Origin: Sphingomonas azotifigens NBRC 15497
GTDB taxonomy: Bacteria; Pseudomonadota; Alphaproteobacteria; Sphingomonadales; Sphingomonadaceae
Direction of reading: 5' to 3'
Length of the DNA: 64,000 bases
Assembly (NCBI RefSeq): GCF_002091475.1
Contig: NZ_BCTR01000011.1
Location: forward strand, 27,285-91,284
Shown here piece after piece: positions 7,814-16,875 of this stretch (the stretch's first letter is position 1; each line of letters opens with the position of its first letter). Under the pieces are notes generated by a model that was given only the letters and a program-made list of their open reading frames with translations, made no database searches and was not told the DNA's origin. Both the position numbers and the translations under genes were made by a program.

Positions 7814-9091
7814 TCACGGCAGCTGTGCCTTGGGGAATCCTTCCCACACCGCGTCATAGTCCGGCTGGGCGTGCGCCAGCGCATGTTCGGTCGGGCGATA
7901 GGGCCAGCAGGTCTCGACCATGAACGCCATGGTACCGTCGATCTTGTGCGGCTGGAGCGCGGCCTCGGTCGCCCCGCGCCAGCTGGCCACATCGGGGCCG
8001 TGGCCCGCCATCAGGTTGTGGAGCGAGAGGCCGCCGGGCGCGAAGCCCTCGGCCTTGGCGTCATAGGCGCCGTGGATCAGCCCCATCGCCTCGCTCATCA
8101 CATTGCGGTGGAACCAGGGCGGGCGGAACGTGTCTTCCGCCACCATCCAGCGCGGCGGGAAGATCACGAAATCGGCGTTGGCGCGGCCCGCCACGGTGGT
8201 CGGAGAGGTCAGCACGGTGAAGATCGAGGGGTCGGGATGGTCGAAGCTCACCGTGTTCATCGTGTTGAACCGGGCGAGATCGTAGCGATAGGGGGCGAGG
8301 TTGCCGTGCCACGCCACGACGTCGAGCGGACTGTGCGACAGGGTGGTTATCCACAGATTTGCCAACGACTTCTGCACAAGCTCGAACGGTTCGTCGCGGT
8401 CCTCGAACCAGGCGGCGGGGGTCTCGAAATCGCGCGGGTTGGCGAGGCCATTGGCGCCGATCGGCCCAAGATCGGGCAGGCGAAACGGTGCGCCGAAATT
8501 CTCGGCGACATAGCCGGTGGCGGCGCCCTCGGGCAGCAGCACGCGGAAGCGGACGCCGCGGGGGATGACGGCGATCTGGCCGGGGGCGATGTCGATGCGG
8601 CCGAGTTCGGTCAGCAGCGCCAGTGCGCCGGCCTGGGGGATGAAGAGCAGTTCGCCGTCCGCGTTGACGAACGCACGCGCGTCCATATCGCGATTGGCGG
8701 CGTAGCGGTGGACGACCACGCCCTCCAGATCGGCGGGATCGCGGGTGGCGAGCATCGTCTCCATGCCGTCGATCCAGTCGGCCGGCGCGGCGGGGGCGGG
8801 GATCGGGTCCCAGCGAAGGCGGTTGGGCGCGAGCGGCTTCGCCGGGGTGTGGGGCGAGAACAGGGGGGCGCCCGCATAGGGCTGGTAGGGCGGATGCTCG
8901 GCGCTGGGGCGCAGGCGGTACAGCCAGCTGCGGCGGTTCTCGGCGCGCGGCGCGGTGAAGGCGGTGCCGGAGAGCTGCTCGGCGTACAGTCCATAAGGCG
9001 GCCGCTGCGGGCTGTTGCGGCCGATCGGCAGAGCGCCGGGCACGGCCTCGGTGGAGACGTGGTTGCCGAAGCCGGGGAAATAGTGGGTCAT
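7814..9091 (-). CDS. hmgA: Homogentisate 1,2-dioxygenase
   Basis: A 425-residue cytosolic dioxygenase that opens the ring of homogentisate in phenylalanine and tyrosine degradation. It begins with the family's usual [13 protein letters not shown]. The iron ligands are in the C-terminal cupin part: [12 protein letters not shown] supplies His and Glu, and LMAGHGPD supplies the second His. Length agrees with bacterial HmgA. The 4-hydroxyphenylpyruvate dioxygenase gene that makes its substrate lies upstream on the same strand, separated by a palindrome pair. The next enzymes (maleylacetoacetate isomerase, fumarylacetoacetase) are not in the window. Confidence 0.95.
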   Translation of the reverse strand: MTHYFPGFGNHVSTEAVPGALPIGRNSPQRPPYGLYAEQLSGTAFTAPRAENRRSWLYRLRPSAEHPPYQPYAGAPLFSPHTPAKPLAPNRLRWDPIPAPAAPADWIDGMETMLATRDPADLEGVVVHRYAANRDMDARAFVNADGELLFIPQAGALALLTELGRIDIAPGQIAVIPRGVRFRVLLPEGAATGYVAENFGAPFRLPDLGPIGANGLANPRDFETPAAWFEDRDEPFELVQKSLANLWITTLSHSPLDVVAWHGNLAPYRYDLARFNTMNTVSFDHPDPSIFTVLTSPTTVAGRANADFVIFPPRWMVAEDTFRPPWFHRNVMSEAMGLIHGAYDAKAEGFAPGGLSLHNLMAGHGPDVASWRGATEAALQPHKIDGTMAFMVETCWPYRPTEHALAHAQPDYDAVWEGFPKAQLP

Positions 9092-9408
9092 GCCGATCGC
9101 ATCCTACTCCATTTTCCTACCCCTGGACGCAGGGTGTCGCATTTGACCCGCCGTCCCCCTCACCCTTCCCACCGCCTTCGGCGGCGGGCCCCTTCCCTCT
9201 CCCACAAGGGGAGAGGGAGTTTTGGCGTACTTCTCCCTCTCCCCTTGTGGGAGAGGGAGGGAGCCGCGAAGCGGCGGAAGGGTGAGGGGGACAACGGCGC
9301 AACTGCGGTAGCTACGCCACGACCACGGCTTTGGTTCGTTCGGTGGGGCCGGGGTATGCCATGCTGTTCCTGCGGCGGCACCCCCGGCTCTCTCCCTCTC
9401 CGAACTTG
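9092..9408. other. Gene-free interval with palindrome pair
   Basis: This 317-base gap between hmgA and hppD has no credible gene. It is dominated by the inverted repeat pair at 9153-9291. The 60 bases just before the hmgA start should contain its ribosome binding site (GGAGTAGGA is seen on the minus strand about ten bases before the ATG). No clear promoter could be picked out. Confidence 0.7.
9153..9291. repeat. Large inverted repeat pair with two hairpins per arm
   Basis: Arms 9153-9219 and 9232-9291 are inverted copies of the same unit. Each has an outer hairpin (CTCTCCC-CTTGTG type) and an inner one. The inner hairpin reads CCGCCTTCGGCGG in one arm and the complement of GCCGCTTCGCGGC in the other: different sequence, same pairing. 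The layout is like the copies flanking the DUF559 gene at 3906-4382. Confidence 0.9.
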
Positions 9409-10449
9409 TCAGGCGTCGACCTTGATCACGCCGCGGCGGATCTGGTCGAGCTCGATGCTCTCGAACAGCGCCTGGAAATTGCCGTTGCCGAAGCCTTCAT
9501 TGCCCTTGCGCTGGATGATTTCGAAGAAGATCGGGCCGAACATCGTCTCGGTGAAGATCTGGAGCAGGATGCCCTCGTCGTTTTCCACCGAACCGTCGAT
9601 CAGGATGCGGTTCTTGCGCAGCCGCTCGAGGTCTTCGCCGTGGCCGGGGACGCGCTTGTCGACCAGCTCGTAATAGGTCTCGATCGTGTCCTGCAGCCGC
9701 ACGCCACGGGCGCGCAGGCGCTCGACCGTGTCGTAGATGTCGTCGGTGGTGAGCGCCAGGTGCTGGATGCCTTCGCCATTATATTCGCGGAGGAATTCCT
9801 CGATCTGGCTGTTGTCGTCCTGGCTCTCGTTGAGCGGAATGCGGATCGCCTTGTCCGGCGCGATCATCGCCTGGCTGAACAGGCCGGTTGCCTTGCCCTT
9901 GATGTCGAAATACTTCTGCTCCTCGAAGCCGAAGAGCGTGCGGTAGAATTCGCTCCACACCCGCATCTGGCCGCGGCGGACATTGTGGGTGAGGTGGTCG
10001 AGCAGGTCGAGCCCGACGCTGTTCTCGGCCTCGGCTTCGCGCCAGCCCGGGAACTCGGCCCAGTCGGCATAGAGGTCATGGCCGTCCTGGATGAAATAGA
10101 GATAGGAGCCGCCGATGCCCTGGATGACGGTATCGTCTTCGTCGGTCGGCTTGGCACCATGGGCGAGCGCCCATTTCATCGCTTCCACCGGGTCCGAGAC
10201 GCGGAACGCCATCGCGCTCGCCGAGGGGCCATGCTCGCCACGGAAGGCGGCGACGCGGCCGGCATCGTCGCGGTTGAGCATCAGGTTGATGCGGCCCTGC
10301 TTGTAGCGGGTGATGTTCTTGCGCGGGTGGCGATGGGTGGGGACGAAGCCCAGCTGCTCGAACTGGCGCGCCATTGCGTCCGGATCGGGCGAGGTGAACT
10401 CGACGAACTCGAAGCCGTTGAGGCCGAGCGGATTGGCGGTATCGGTCAT
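9409..10449 (-). CDS. hppD: 4-hydroxyphenylpyruvate dioxygenase
   Basis: A 346-residue non-heme iron dioxygenase of the vicinal-oxygen-chelate fold that turns 4-hydroxyphenylpyruvate into homogentisate. The opening NPLGLNGFEFVEFTSPD is typical. Iron ligands are in the C-terminal half: His in IQHLALTTDD and Glu in GPIFFEIIQR, with the first His in LDHLTHNV. Product feeds HmgA downstream. A TTGACA-17-TATCA promoter lies so close to the start codon (10457-10486) that the mRNA may be nearly leaderless, and no good ribosome binding site precedes the ATG. Confidence 0.95.
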   Translation of the reverse strand: MTDTANPLGLNGFEFVEFTSPDPDAMARQFEQLGFVPTHRHPRKNITRYKQGRINLMLNRDDAGRVAAFRGEHGPSASAMAFRVSDPVEAMKWALAHGAKPTDEDDTVIQGIGGSYLYFIQDGHDLYADWAEFPGWREAEAENSVGLDLLDHLTHNVRRGQMRVWSEFYRTLFGFEEQKYFDIKGKATGLFSQAMIAPDKAIRIPLNESQDDNSQIEEFLREYNGEGIQHLALTTDDIYDTVERLRARGVRLQDTIETYYELVDKRVPGHGEDLERLRKNRILIDGSVENDEGILLQIFTETMFGPIFFEIIQRKGNEGFGNGNFQALFESIELDQIRRGVIKVDA

Positions 10450-10456
10450 GGCCGAC

Positions 10457-10486
10457 CTGATACCGCACTTCCCGATTTAGTGTCAA
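10457..10486 (-). promoter_or_regulatory. Probable sigma-70 promoter of hppD
   Basis: On the minus strand TTGACA (10486-10481) is followed after 17 bases by GTATCA (10463-10458), or TATCAG one base further. Transcription would start at about 10450, one or two bases before the hppD ATG at 10449. This predicts a leaderless or almost leaderless message. Confidence 0.5.
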
Positions 10487-10500
10487 ATGTTACCAGTTCG

Positions 10501-11850
10501 TCACAGACCCTCGCCGCCGACCCAATGTGCGTTGGAGAGGCGGCGGGCGACCGCCCAGGTCTGGGTGCGGATGTCGGGTACCGCGACGATCTCCCAGAAG
10601 GCGCCGCGGGTCATGGGTCCCAGCGCGTAGAGAGTCGCGTTGGCAGTGCCGTCGGCGGCGATGGTCTGGCCCTGGTTGTCGACGTCGATGCCGATATGCG
10701 CCGGATCGGGGCGGATCACGCCGCGGGCGGCGAGGCGCTGGAGCAACGGCTCGCGGCTGCGGGCGAGGTCGCCGAGCGGGCCGGTGCAGTTGACGATGCG
10801 CTGGGCGAGGATCGTCTCCGGCGCATCCTCTCCACGCGGGCGGAGGGTGACGGCAATGCCGTCCTGGCCCTCGATGAAGCCCAGCGTTTTGGCGGCGCGT
10901 ATCTCCAGTTGGCCGCGGTCGATCAGCGCCTGGAGCCGGGCATGGACCTCGGGGGCGAGGCGGTGGCGGTGGACGTCCCACCAGGGGCGCAAGTGGCGGA
11001 GGAAACGGGCGCGCTCGTCCCCGCTGGCATTGGCCCACATCGGCTGGGTGAAGGGGCGAAGTTCGTCGACCGCGTTGCGCCAGCCGACCTGCTCGGCCCG
11101 CGCGCGCACCGCGCGGACGAGTGCGGATGCCCTGGTGCGGGGCCGCTCGCGGAGCTTGTCCCAGTCCTGCCCCGGGCCATGCGGGCGGGGCAGCAGGCCG
11201 CGGCGCGACACCGCGACGATCTTGCCGCTGAACCCGCGTGCCTCCAGCAGCAGCGCCACGTCGACCATGGTGAGGCCGGTGCCGATCACCAGCACGGTTT
11301 CGCTGTCGGAAAGGCCCTCGGGCACGCTCGGGTCCCACGGATCGCCCTTGTAGCGTTCGGCGGAAAGCGTGGCGGGGTCGAGGCCCGGCGGGTCGTGTGG
11401 CGGCAGGTTGCCGACCGCGAGCACCGCGGCATCGGCGCGCAGCGTGCCGTCGGTCAGTTGAAGCGTCGCGCCCTCGCCGTCGAAGGTCACGTCCTCCACC
11501 TCGCCTCGGACGAGGCGCAGGCGGTCCGGATAGCGGGCGAGCGCCTCGTCCAGCATCTCGCGCAGATATTCGCCGTAGACGCGGCGCGGCACGAAGCTGG
11601 TGGCGGCGTCCTCCACGCCGCGCGCTTCGAGCCAGCGGACGAGATGCGCGGGATCGTCGGGAAAGGCGCTCATGTTCGCGGCGCGGACGTTGAGCAGGTG
11701 CGACGGGTGGGCGGCGCCATAGGCGAGGCCGGTGCCCGCCACCGGGGCGCGCTCGATCAGCGTCGCGCGCGGGCCTTCGTGGCGGATGAGGTTGATCGCC
11801 TGGAGCGTGCCCGAAAAGCCCGCGCCGATGATGGCGACGTGTTCGATCAT
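10501..11850 (-). CDS. FAD/NAD(P)-binding flavoprotein (YdhS-like)
   Basis: A 449-residue protein with an N-terminal FAD-binding Rossmann motif (VAIIGAGFSGTLQAINL, residues 4-20) and a second nucleotide loop VLVIGTGLTMVDVALLL near residue 190. The NMSAFPDDP stretch and GDPWDP are typical of the FAD-NAD(P)-binding (PF13454-like) group that includes HycA/YdhS. The function of that group is poorly known. ATG at 11850 is chosen because the motif begins there; an upstream extension would add low-complexity residues. It lies 28 bases after the small DUF6356-like gene. Confidence 0.8.
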   Translation of the reverse strand: MIEHVAIIGAGFSGTLQAINLIRHEGPRATLIERAPVAGTGLAYGAAHPSHLLNVRAANMSAFPDDPAHLVRWLEARGVEDAATSFVPRRVYGEYLREMLDEALARYPDRLRLVRGEVEDVTFDGEGATLQLTDGTLRADAAVLAVGNLPPHDPPGLDPATLSAERYKGDPWDPSVPEGLSDSETVLVIGTGLTMVDVALLLEARGFSGKIVAVSRRGLLPRPHGPGQDWDKLRERPRTRASALVRAVRARAEQVGWRNAVDELRPFTQPMWANASGDERARFLRHLRPWWDVHRHRLAPEVHARLQALIDRGQLEIRAAKTLGFIEGQDGIAVTLRPRGEDAPETILAQRIVNCTGPLGDLARSREPLLQRLAARGVIRPDPAHIGIDVDNQGQTIAADGTANATLYALGPMTRGAFWEIVAVPDIRTQTWAVARRLSNAHWVGGEGL

Positions 11851-11875
11851 GGTTGCGGCTCCCCCGATGCCGGCG

Positions 11876-12142
11876 TCAGATTTCGTAGTCGAGCTGCCAC
11901 TCGGGCTGGCGGAAGGCGGGCTGCTGTTCGGCAAAGGCGGGCTGGCGCGCCTTCATCTGGGCATAGAGCCGCTTCACCGAGTCGCTCGCGGTGCGGACGA
12001 ACAGGAAGGGCAGCACCGCATGGACGATGCAGGCGGCGCCGCCGACCATCATCGTCACGCCGAACCGGGCCGCAGTGGCGGCATGCTCGCCATAGCTTTC
12101 GCCGACGCTGCGGGGATGGGCGAGGAAAAGCCGAGTGATCAT
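11876..12142 (-). CDS. DUF6356-like small membrane protein
   Basis: An 88-residue protein starting MITRLFLAHPRSVGESYGEH, with a hydrophobic segment at about residues 25-47 (MMVGGAACIVHAVLPFLFV) and a charged tail. It matches what I remember of the DUF6356 family, which is common in sphingomonads and has no known function. The start at 12142 is chosen because the conserved N-terminus begins there; longer versions add non-conserved residues. It precedes the flavoprotein gene on the same strand. Confidence 0.7.
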   Translation of the reverse strand: MITRLFLAHPRSVGESYGEHAATAARFGVTMMVGGAACIVHAVLPFLFVRTASDSVKRLYAQMKARQPAFAEQQPAFRQPEWQLDYEI

Positions 12143-12444
12143 CTGGGAAATGTACGCGGGATCGGGGCAGGGGGGAAGGGTGTCCTGTCCTGAATTCAGG
12201 TCCTCTGGCGCGGTAGCGGAGGGCGCCTCGCATTCGGAACTTGCCACGTCTCAGCAGCGCGTGCTCCTCCCCCTTGACGGGGGAGGATAGCGGAGCTTGG
12301 CAGCTTGCTGCCTAGCGAAGCTTGGAGAGGGTGAGCGGCTGCGGAGCAGCCGCGCGATTTGCGGAATGCAAATCGCTCCCTCTCCCTCCCACCGCCTTGC
12401 GGCGGCGGGCCCCTCCCTGCCCCGCGAGGGGGGAGGGAGAATGG
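12143..12444. other. Gene-free interval with palindromes
   Basis: A 302-base gap between the hydroxyisobutyrate-dehydrogenase-like gene and the DUF6356-like gene. Most of it (12262-12441) is made of palindromic repeats. No credible gene or promoter was recognised in the remainder. Confidence 0.65.
12262..12441. repeat. Composite palindromic repeat array
   Basis: A chain of hairpins: CTCCTCCCCC-TTGA-CGGGGGAGGA (12264-12288), CAGCTTG/CTTGG-type stems near 12300, GCGGCTGC-GGA-GCAGCCGC (12335-12353), GCGATTTGC-GGAAT-GCAAATCGC (12353-12375), CCGCCTTGCGGCGG and CCTGCCCCGCGAGGGGGG. The outer arms (CTCCCTC and GAGAGGGTGAG) match the unit at 9153-9291, so this looks like a diverged pair with extra hairpins in the middle. 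Confidence 0.8.
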
Positions 12445-13314
12445 TCAAAGCTTGGCGATCGTCTCGGCCAGCGCGGTCACGTCGACGTCGGTGCCTTCGG
12501 TCTTCACCGTCTCGGTAAGGTGCGCGCGCACCAGGTCGAGCAGCGGCATCTTGGCGCCGACCGCTTCGGCTGCCTCGCCCGCGAGACGGATGTCCTTCAG
12601 GCCCAGCGGTGCAGCGAAGCCGGCCGGGCGGTGGCGGCGCTCGGCGATCGGCGGGCCATAGACCTTGTGGATCGCGCCGTCGAAGATCGTGCCGGCGAAC
12701 ACCTCGAGCATCTTCTCGCGCGACACGCCGCCCTTCTCGCCGAGCGACATCGCCTCGCCATAGGTCTCGACGGTGGCCATGATCATGAAATTGCCGGCGA
12801 GCTTCACCAGATTGGCCGCCGAGGGCTTGTCGCCCATCGGATAGGTGACGCGGCCCAGCGCATCGAGGATCGGCGCGGCGGCCTCCATTGCCTCGGGCGC
12901 CCCGGCGGCGACGATGGCGAGCTTGCCCTGCGCGGCGACCGGCGGCCGGCCGAACACCGGCGCCGAGACGAACCGATGCCCGGCATCGGCATGCCGCGCC
13001 GCCAGTGCGTCGGCCGTGGCCACCGCAATGGTGCTGTGCGACAGGTGCAGCGCGCCCGGCGCCATGCCGGCGAGAATGCCGTCCTCGCCCGCCAGGATCG
13101 CCTCCAGCGCGGCGTCGTCCGCCACCATCGTCAGCACGGCCTGCGCGCCGTCGGCGGCTTCGCGCGGCGTACGGGCGAGGCGGGCGCCACGGTTGGTGAG
13201 CGGCTCGGCCTTGTCGGGCGAGCGGTTCCAGACGGTGAGCGTGTGGCCGGCATCGAGCAGCGCACCGGCCATGCCGATGCCCATCTGTCCGAGGCCGAGA
13301 AATGCGAGGTCCAT
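12445..13314 (-). CDS. 3-hydroxyisobutyrate dehydrogenase-family NAD(P) oxidoreductase
   Basis: A 289-residue beta-hydroxyacid dehydrogenase. The N-terminal Rossmann loop is FLGLGQMGIGMAGAL (residues 5-19), the substrate-binding segment is SHSTI near residue 95, and the catalytic lysine motif is KLAGNFMI near residue 170. The family includes 3-hydroxyisobutyrate dehydrogenase, tartronate semialdehyde reductase and imine reductases; the sequence does not settle the substrate. A valine-degradation role would suit a window rich in amino-acid catabolism, but its nearest neighbour is mprF, 57 bases upstream, on the same strand. Confidence 0.85.
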   Translation of the reverse strand: MDLAFLGLGQMGIGMAGALLDAGHTLTVWNRSPDKAEPLTNRGARLARTPREAADGAQAVLTMVADDAALEAILAGEDGILAGMAPGALHLSHSTIAVATADALAARHADAGHRFVSAPVFGRPPVAAQGKLAIVAAGAPEAMEAAAPILDALGRVTYPMGDKPSAANLVKLAGNFMIMATVETYGEAMSLGEKGGVSREKMLEVFAGTIFDGAIHKVYGPPIAERRHRPAGFAAPLGLKDIRLAGEAAEAVGAKMPLLDLVRAHLTETVKTEGTDVDVTALAETIAKL

Positions 13315-13371
13315 GCGTGTCTCCCTGGTTGCGCCGCAGCATGTGGGGTGCTGGGCGCCGAACCCAAGGGC

Positions 13372-15963
13372 CTATCCGCCGATCAGCACCGCTGCGTCAA
13401 TCAGCGCCCGCGGCACCGATACGCCCGGGGAGGTGCCGATATAGCGCGGCACCCAGGCGGGTCCGAACTTCTGCTTGAACGATCGCAGCCCCGAAAAGCC
13501 GTAGATCCGCTCGCCATGGCCATAGACCGCCGCCCCCAGCCGCGACCAGATCGGCGCGAGCGGGCCGGGCTTGAGGCCCGATAGCGGCGCCATGCCGAGG
13601 TTGAACCGCTGGAACCCCTGCGCCGCGCCATATTGCAGCAGCCGCACGAACAGCAGGTCCATCGCGCCATAGGGGGTGTCCGGCCGGTGGCGCATCAGGT
13701 CGACCGAGATTTCCTCGCGATTGGGCGTCTCCCACAGATTGGCGAAGGCGACGATCTCGGCGTCCAGTCGCAGCACGGCGCAATCGAAGTGCGAGAGATA
13801 GTCGGCGTCGAAGCGGCCGAGGCTGAAGCGCTTCTCGGCACCGGGCTTGTCCGCCAGCCAGGCATCGGAGACGCGCTGGAGTTCGGGGAGAATGGCGGGA
13901 ACCTGCACGGCGGGCACCACCTCGAACACCAGCCCTTCGCTGGTCGCCCGCTTGACCGAATAGCGCAGTGACTTGAACTGGCCGCCCTTGAGATCATAGC
14001 CTTGGCGGAGATCGACCACGGCCTCCTCGCCATATTTGAGCGGCTGGAGGCCGAGCTCGACGACTAGCGGCAGCATCGCGGCGCTTACCTGGAACAGGCA
14101 GAGCCGCCCGCGCGCGGCATCGCAGCGGCGGCGGATCTCCCAGATCAGCTCGGACCAGGCTTCTTCCGGGCCTACCGGATCGCCCATCACCACCCAGGTG
14201 CGGCCCTGGACGCGGTACATCAGGAAGGCGTCGCCCGAGGTGGAGACGAGGAAGTCCTTGTCGCCGGTATAGGCGAGCATCGCATCGGCCCGGCTGGTAA
14301 CCGCGATCGCGCGCGCCGCCACTTGCGGATCGAGCGCCTGATGCTCGCGCACCCGGGGGGCTGCGGACATCAGCCGCCAGAAGGCCCAGCCGACCAGCAG
14401 CATCGTCGCGCCCAGCGTTGCGCGCAGGAACCGGGGGGCGTTGCCGCGCCAGGCGAAGTCCCACCACAGGTCGTCGCTGTACGGCACCCGCTTGTAGGCG
14501 AAGAAGCCGGCCCAGGCGCTCAAGAGCAGCGCGATCAGCGCCGCCGCCCACCACCAGCGCGCGACCGGCGCCGAGCCGATCCCGGCGCTGCGATAGAAGC
14601 CGGGCCGGGCATATTGGAGGAGCCCGGCGACGATCAGCAGCACCGTCGCTTCTTCGTAGTCGATGCCCTTGGCGATCGAGAATATCGCGCCGGCGACCAG
14701 CAGCAACCGCGCGGCGTAGAAGCCGCTCTTCAGCCGCGCCTGCACCGCCGGGGCGATCAGCAGCAGCGCGGTGCCGACCAGGCTCGCGGCGAAGTGCGAG
14801 CCTTCGACGAAAGGCAGCGGCAGGATGCCGTGGAGCGGATGCATCCGGCCATGGGCGGGCGGCAGCGCGCCGGAGACGAGCAGCACCAGTCCGCCGCCGA
14901 ACACCAGCAGCGCGAGCAGCGGCGGGACCAACGCCTGGCCGATCCGGTGCGCGACTCCGAGCCCGGAGGCGATCGGCCGGCGAAGCCGTCGCCCCTCGAT
15001 GCCGACGAGCAGCGTACCCGCGACCAGCAACGGCAGGAGATAGTAGATCAGCCGGTAGAGCAGCAGCGCCGCGAACAGGTCGCCGCGGCCGATCGGCACC
15101 AGCGCGAGCATCACGGCCTCGAACACGCCGATGCCGCCGGGCACATGGGTGATGAGCGCGATCACGATGGCGAGCGCATAGGCGAGGAAGAAGCTGCCGA
15201 TCAGTGCCGGATCGGCATGCGGTACCAGCACGAACAGCGCGCCCGATGCGCAGGCAAGGTCGATCGCGGCGACGCCGATCTGGGCGGCCATCAGCGACGG
15301 GAGCGGCAGCGGCAGGGTGGCGCTGCCGAGGCGCAGCTCGGTCAGGCCGCGCGCTCGCGCCACGAACAGCAGAGCGAAGGCGATCGCCAGACCGGCCCCG
15401 GCGACGTGCAGCAGCGCCAGCGGCGCGGTCTGGCCGAACAGCGCGAGCGGATGCTCGGCGCCGAGCAGCGCCACCGCCGTTACCGCGAACACGCCGCCCC
15501 AGAAGGTGCCGCTGGCGATCAGCGTCACTCGGGCGACATCGGCGAAGTCCAGGCCCGCCGCGGCATAGGCGCGCAGCCGCGCGGTGCCGCCGGTGAGCAG
15601 CGACAGGCCGAGATTGTGGCTGATCGTGTAGCTGGTGAACGAGGCGAGCGCCGCCGTGCGCCATGGCAGCCGGTAGCCGATCGCGCGCACCGCGAACCAG
15701 TCGTAGAGCGTCAGCGCCAGATAGGAGGCGGTGGTGAGGCCCAGTGCAAGCGCCAGGCGGATGCCCTCGATCTGGTGCAGCGCGTGGCGGACGTCGCGCA
15801 GGCGCACCTCGCGGAGGATCGCGCGCATCGCCTCGAAGCCGAGCAGCGCGAGCGCCAGCACCAGCAGGATCAGGATCGCGCGACGATGGCCGCGCAGCCA
15901 GTCGCGCAGGTCGCGCACCGGCTTGCCCTCGTCTTCCGCCACCGCGTTCGCTTTCGCCTGCAT
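13372..15963 (-). CDS. mprF: Lysyl-phosphatidylglycerol synthetase/flippase (MprF/LpiA)
   Basis: An 863-residue inner-membrane protein. The N-terminal half (about residues 25-510) is a run of hydrophobic segments forming the flippase domain; the C-terminal 300 residues form the cytosolic DUF2156 aminoacyltransferase, with FQVSAAMLPLVVELGL and MAPLSGL visible. It moves lysine from Lys-tRNA to phosphatidylglycerol and flips the product, lowering negative surface charge. Length fits full-size bifunctional MprF. The AcvB/VirJ gene lies 93 bases upstream on the same strand, as in the lpiA-acvB pair of rhizobia and Agrobacterium, though here the hydrolase gene comes first. Confidence 0.93.
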   Translation of the reverse strand: MQAKANAVAEDEGKPVRDLRDWLRGHRRAILILLVLALALLGFEAMRAILREVRLRDVRHALHQIEGIRLALALGLTTASYLALTLYDWFAVRAIGYRLPWRTAALASFTSYTISHNLGLSLLTGGTARLRAYAAAGLDFADVARVTLIASGTFWGGVFAVTAVALLGAEHPLALFGQTAPLALLHVAGAGLAIAFALLFVARARGLTELRLGSATLPLPLPSLMAAQIGVAAIDLACASGALFVLVPHADPALIGSFFLAYALAIVIALITHVPGGIGVFEAVMLALVPIGRGDLFAALLLYRLIYYLLPLLVAGTLLVGIEGRRLRRPIASGLGVAHRIGQALVPPLLALLVFGGGLVLLVSGALPPAHGRMHPLHGILPLPFVEGSHFAASLVGTALLLIAPAVQARLKSGFYAARLLLVAGAIFSIAKGIDYEEATVLLIVAGLLQYARPGFYRSAGIGSAPVARWWWAAALIALLLSAWAGFFAYKRVPYSDDLWWDFAWRGNAPRFLRATLGATMLLVGWAFWRLMSAAPRVREHQALDPQVAARAIAVTSRADAMLAYTGDKDFLVSTSGDAFLMYRVQGRTWVVMGDPVGPEEAWSELIWEIRRRCDAARGRLCLFQVSAAMLPLVVELGLQPLKYGEEAVVDLRQGYDLKGGQFKSLRYSVKRATSEGLVFEVVPAVQVPAILPELQRVSDAWLADKPGAEKRFSLGRFDADYLSHFDCAVLRLDAEIVAFANLWETPNREEISVDLMRHRPDTPYGAMDLLFVRLLQYGAAQGFQRFNLGMAPLSGLKPGPLAPIWSRLGAAVYGHGERIYGFSGLRSFKQKFGPAWVPRYIGTSPGVSVPRALIDAAVLIGG

Positions 15964-16056
15964 CGATCTCCCCGGCCGGCACCTCAGGGTACTGGTCCGG
16001 CAAGGCTTTATCGCCGCGCGGGGCGGGGGGCAATCGAGCGGCGCGGGCCCGGCCGC

Positions 16057-16821
16057 TTAGGGTGCAGGGGCGTCCAAATGCGTGTCGAGCACCGGCGCGA
16101 GCGCGGCGAACACGGTGCGCACCAGCAGGTCATGGTCCATGCGCAGGAAATGGCCGCCGGGCAGGGTGATCCGGCGGACATTGGGGGCGAGCAGGCTGGG
16201 GCACAGGCTGTCGGTCTCGTCGGCGCCGCGGATGCAGGTGACCGGCAGCCAGGTGAGCTTCCGCGCCGAGGCCGCGTCGGCATCCGGCGCGCCGACATAG
16301 GCGAAGCCGAGCGGATCGGCGCGGAAATAGGCAGCGGACCCTGGCACGACGAGGACCAGGGCCGCCACCTTTGCCCGCAGCGCCGGCGGCAGCGCGGCGA
16401 CGCCGACGCGCGCCATGTCCGCGCCGAACGACTGGCCGATCACCACCACCCGGGTCGCGCCCGACCGGCGGGTGACCTCTCGAATCGCGGTTTCGAGCAG
16501 CGCCTGGACGTCGGCATGGGTCTGTCGCCGGGCGAAGGCAGTGGAACTCGCGACGGCATAGACCGGCACCCCGGCGCCCGACAGCGCCTCGACGACATAG
16601 GAGCCCATGCCGAAGCGGATCCCCATGTCCCCGGACAGGAACACCGCCGCGACCCGCGTGGTGCCCGGGCGATCGGGCATGCCGTAGAGATGGACCGGAT
16701 CGCGATCGAGGAACCCGGCGCTCCAATAGACCCCGAACACGATCGCGGCGAGCAGACCGGCGAGGGCGGCAGCCCAGCGCTTCCAGGCGAGCCGTGTCGT
16801 TCGGGGGGAGGATGTCGCCAT
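16057..16821 (-). CDS. acvB: AcvB/VirJ-family lysyl-phosphatidylglycerol hydrolase
   Basis: A 254-residue alpha/beta-hydrolase with an N-terminal membrane anchor or signal (residues 12-33, AAALAGLLAAIVFGVYW). The start of the VirJ domain is VFLSGDMGI near residue 60, and the nucleophile elbow is GQSFGAD, Ser in GxSxG. His in PGGHFLRMDHD near the C-terminus is a likely catalytic His. Known AcvB proteins act in the periplasm and cleave lysyl-phosphatidylglycerol made by LpiA/MprF. It has only one VirJ domain, like VirJ and unlike the double-length AcvB. Placement before mprF supports the role. Confidence 0.85.
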   Translation of the reverse strand: MATSSPRTTRLAWKRWAAALAGLLAAIVFGVYWSAGFLDRDPVHLYGMPDRPGTTRVAAVFLSGDMGIRFGMGSYVVEALSGAGVPVYAVASSTAFARRQTHADVQALLETAIREVTRRSGATRVVVIGQSFGADMARVGVAALPPALRAKVAALVLVVPGSAAYFRADPLGFAYVGAPDADAASARKLTWLPVTCIRGADETDSLCPSLLAPNVRRITLPGGHFLRMDHDLLVRTVFAALAPVLDTHLDAPAP

Positions 16822-16875
16822 CGGTGCGCCTTTATGGGGTCGAAGCTGAAGGGGGGCTGAAGCTAGGTAGGCAAA

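Noticed and set aside
14323..16860. 845-residue plus-strand open frame opposite mprF and acvB
   Set aside because: Low-complexity Arg/Gln/Ala/His composition typical of antisense frames; mprF and acvB explain the region.
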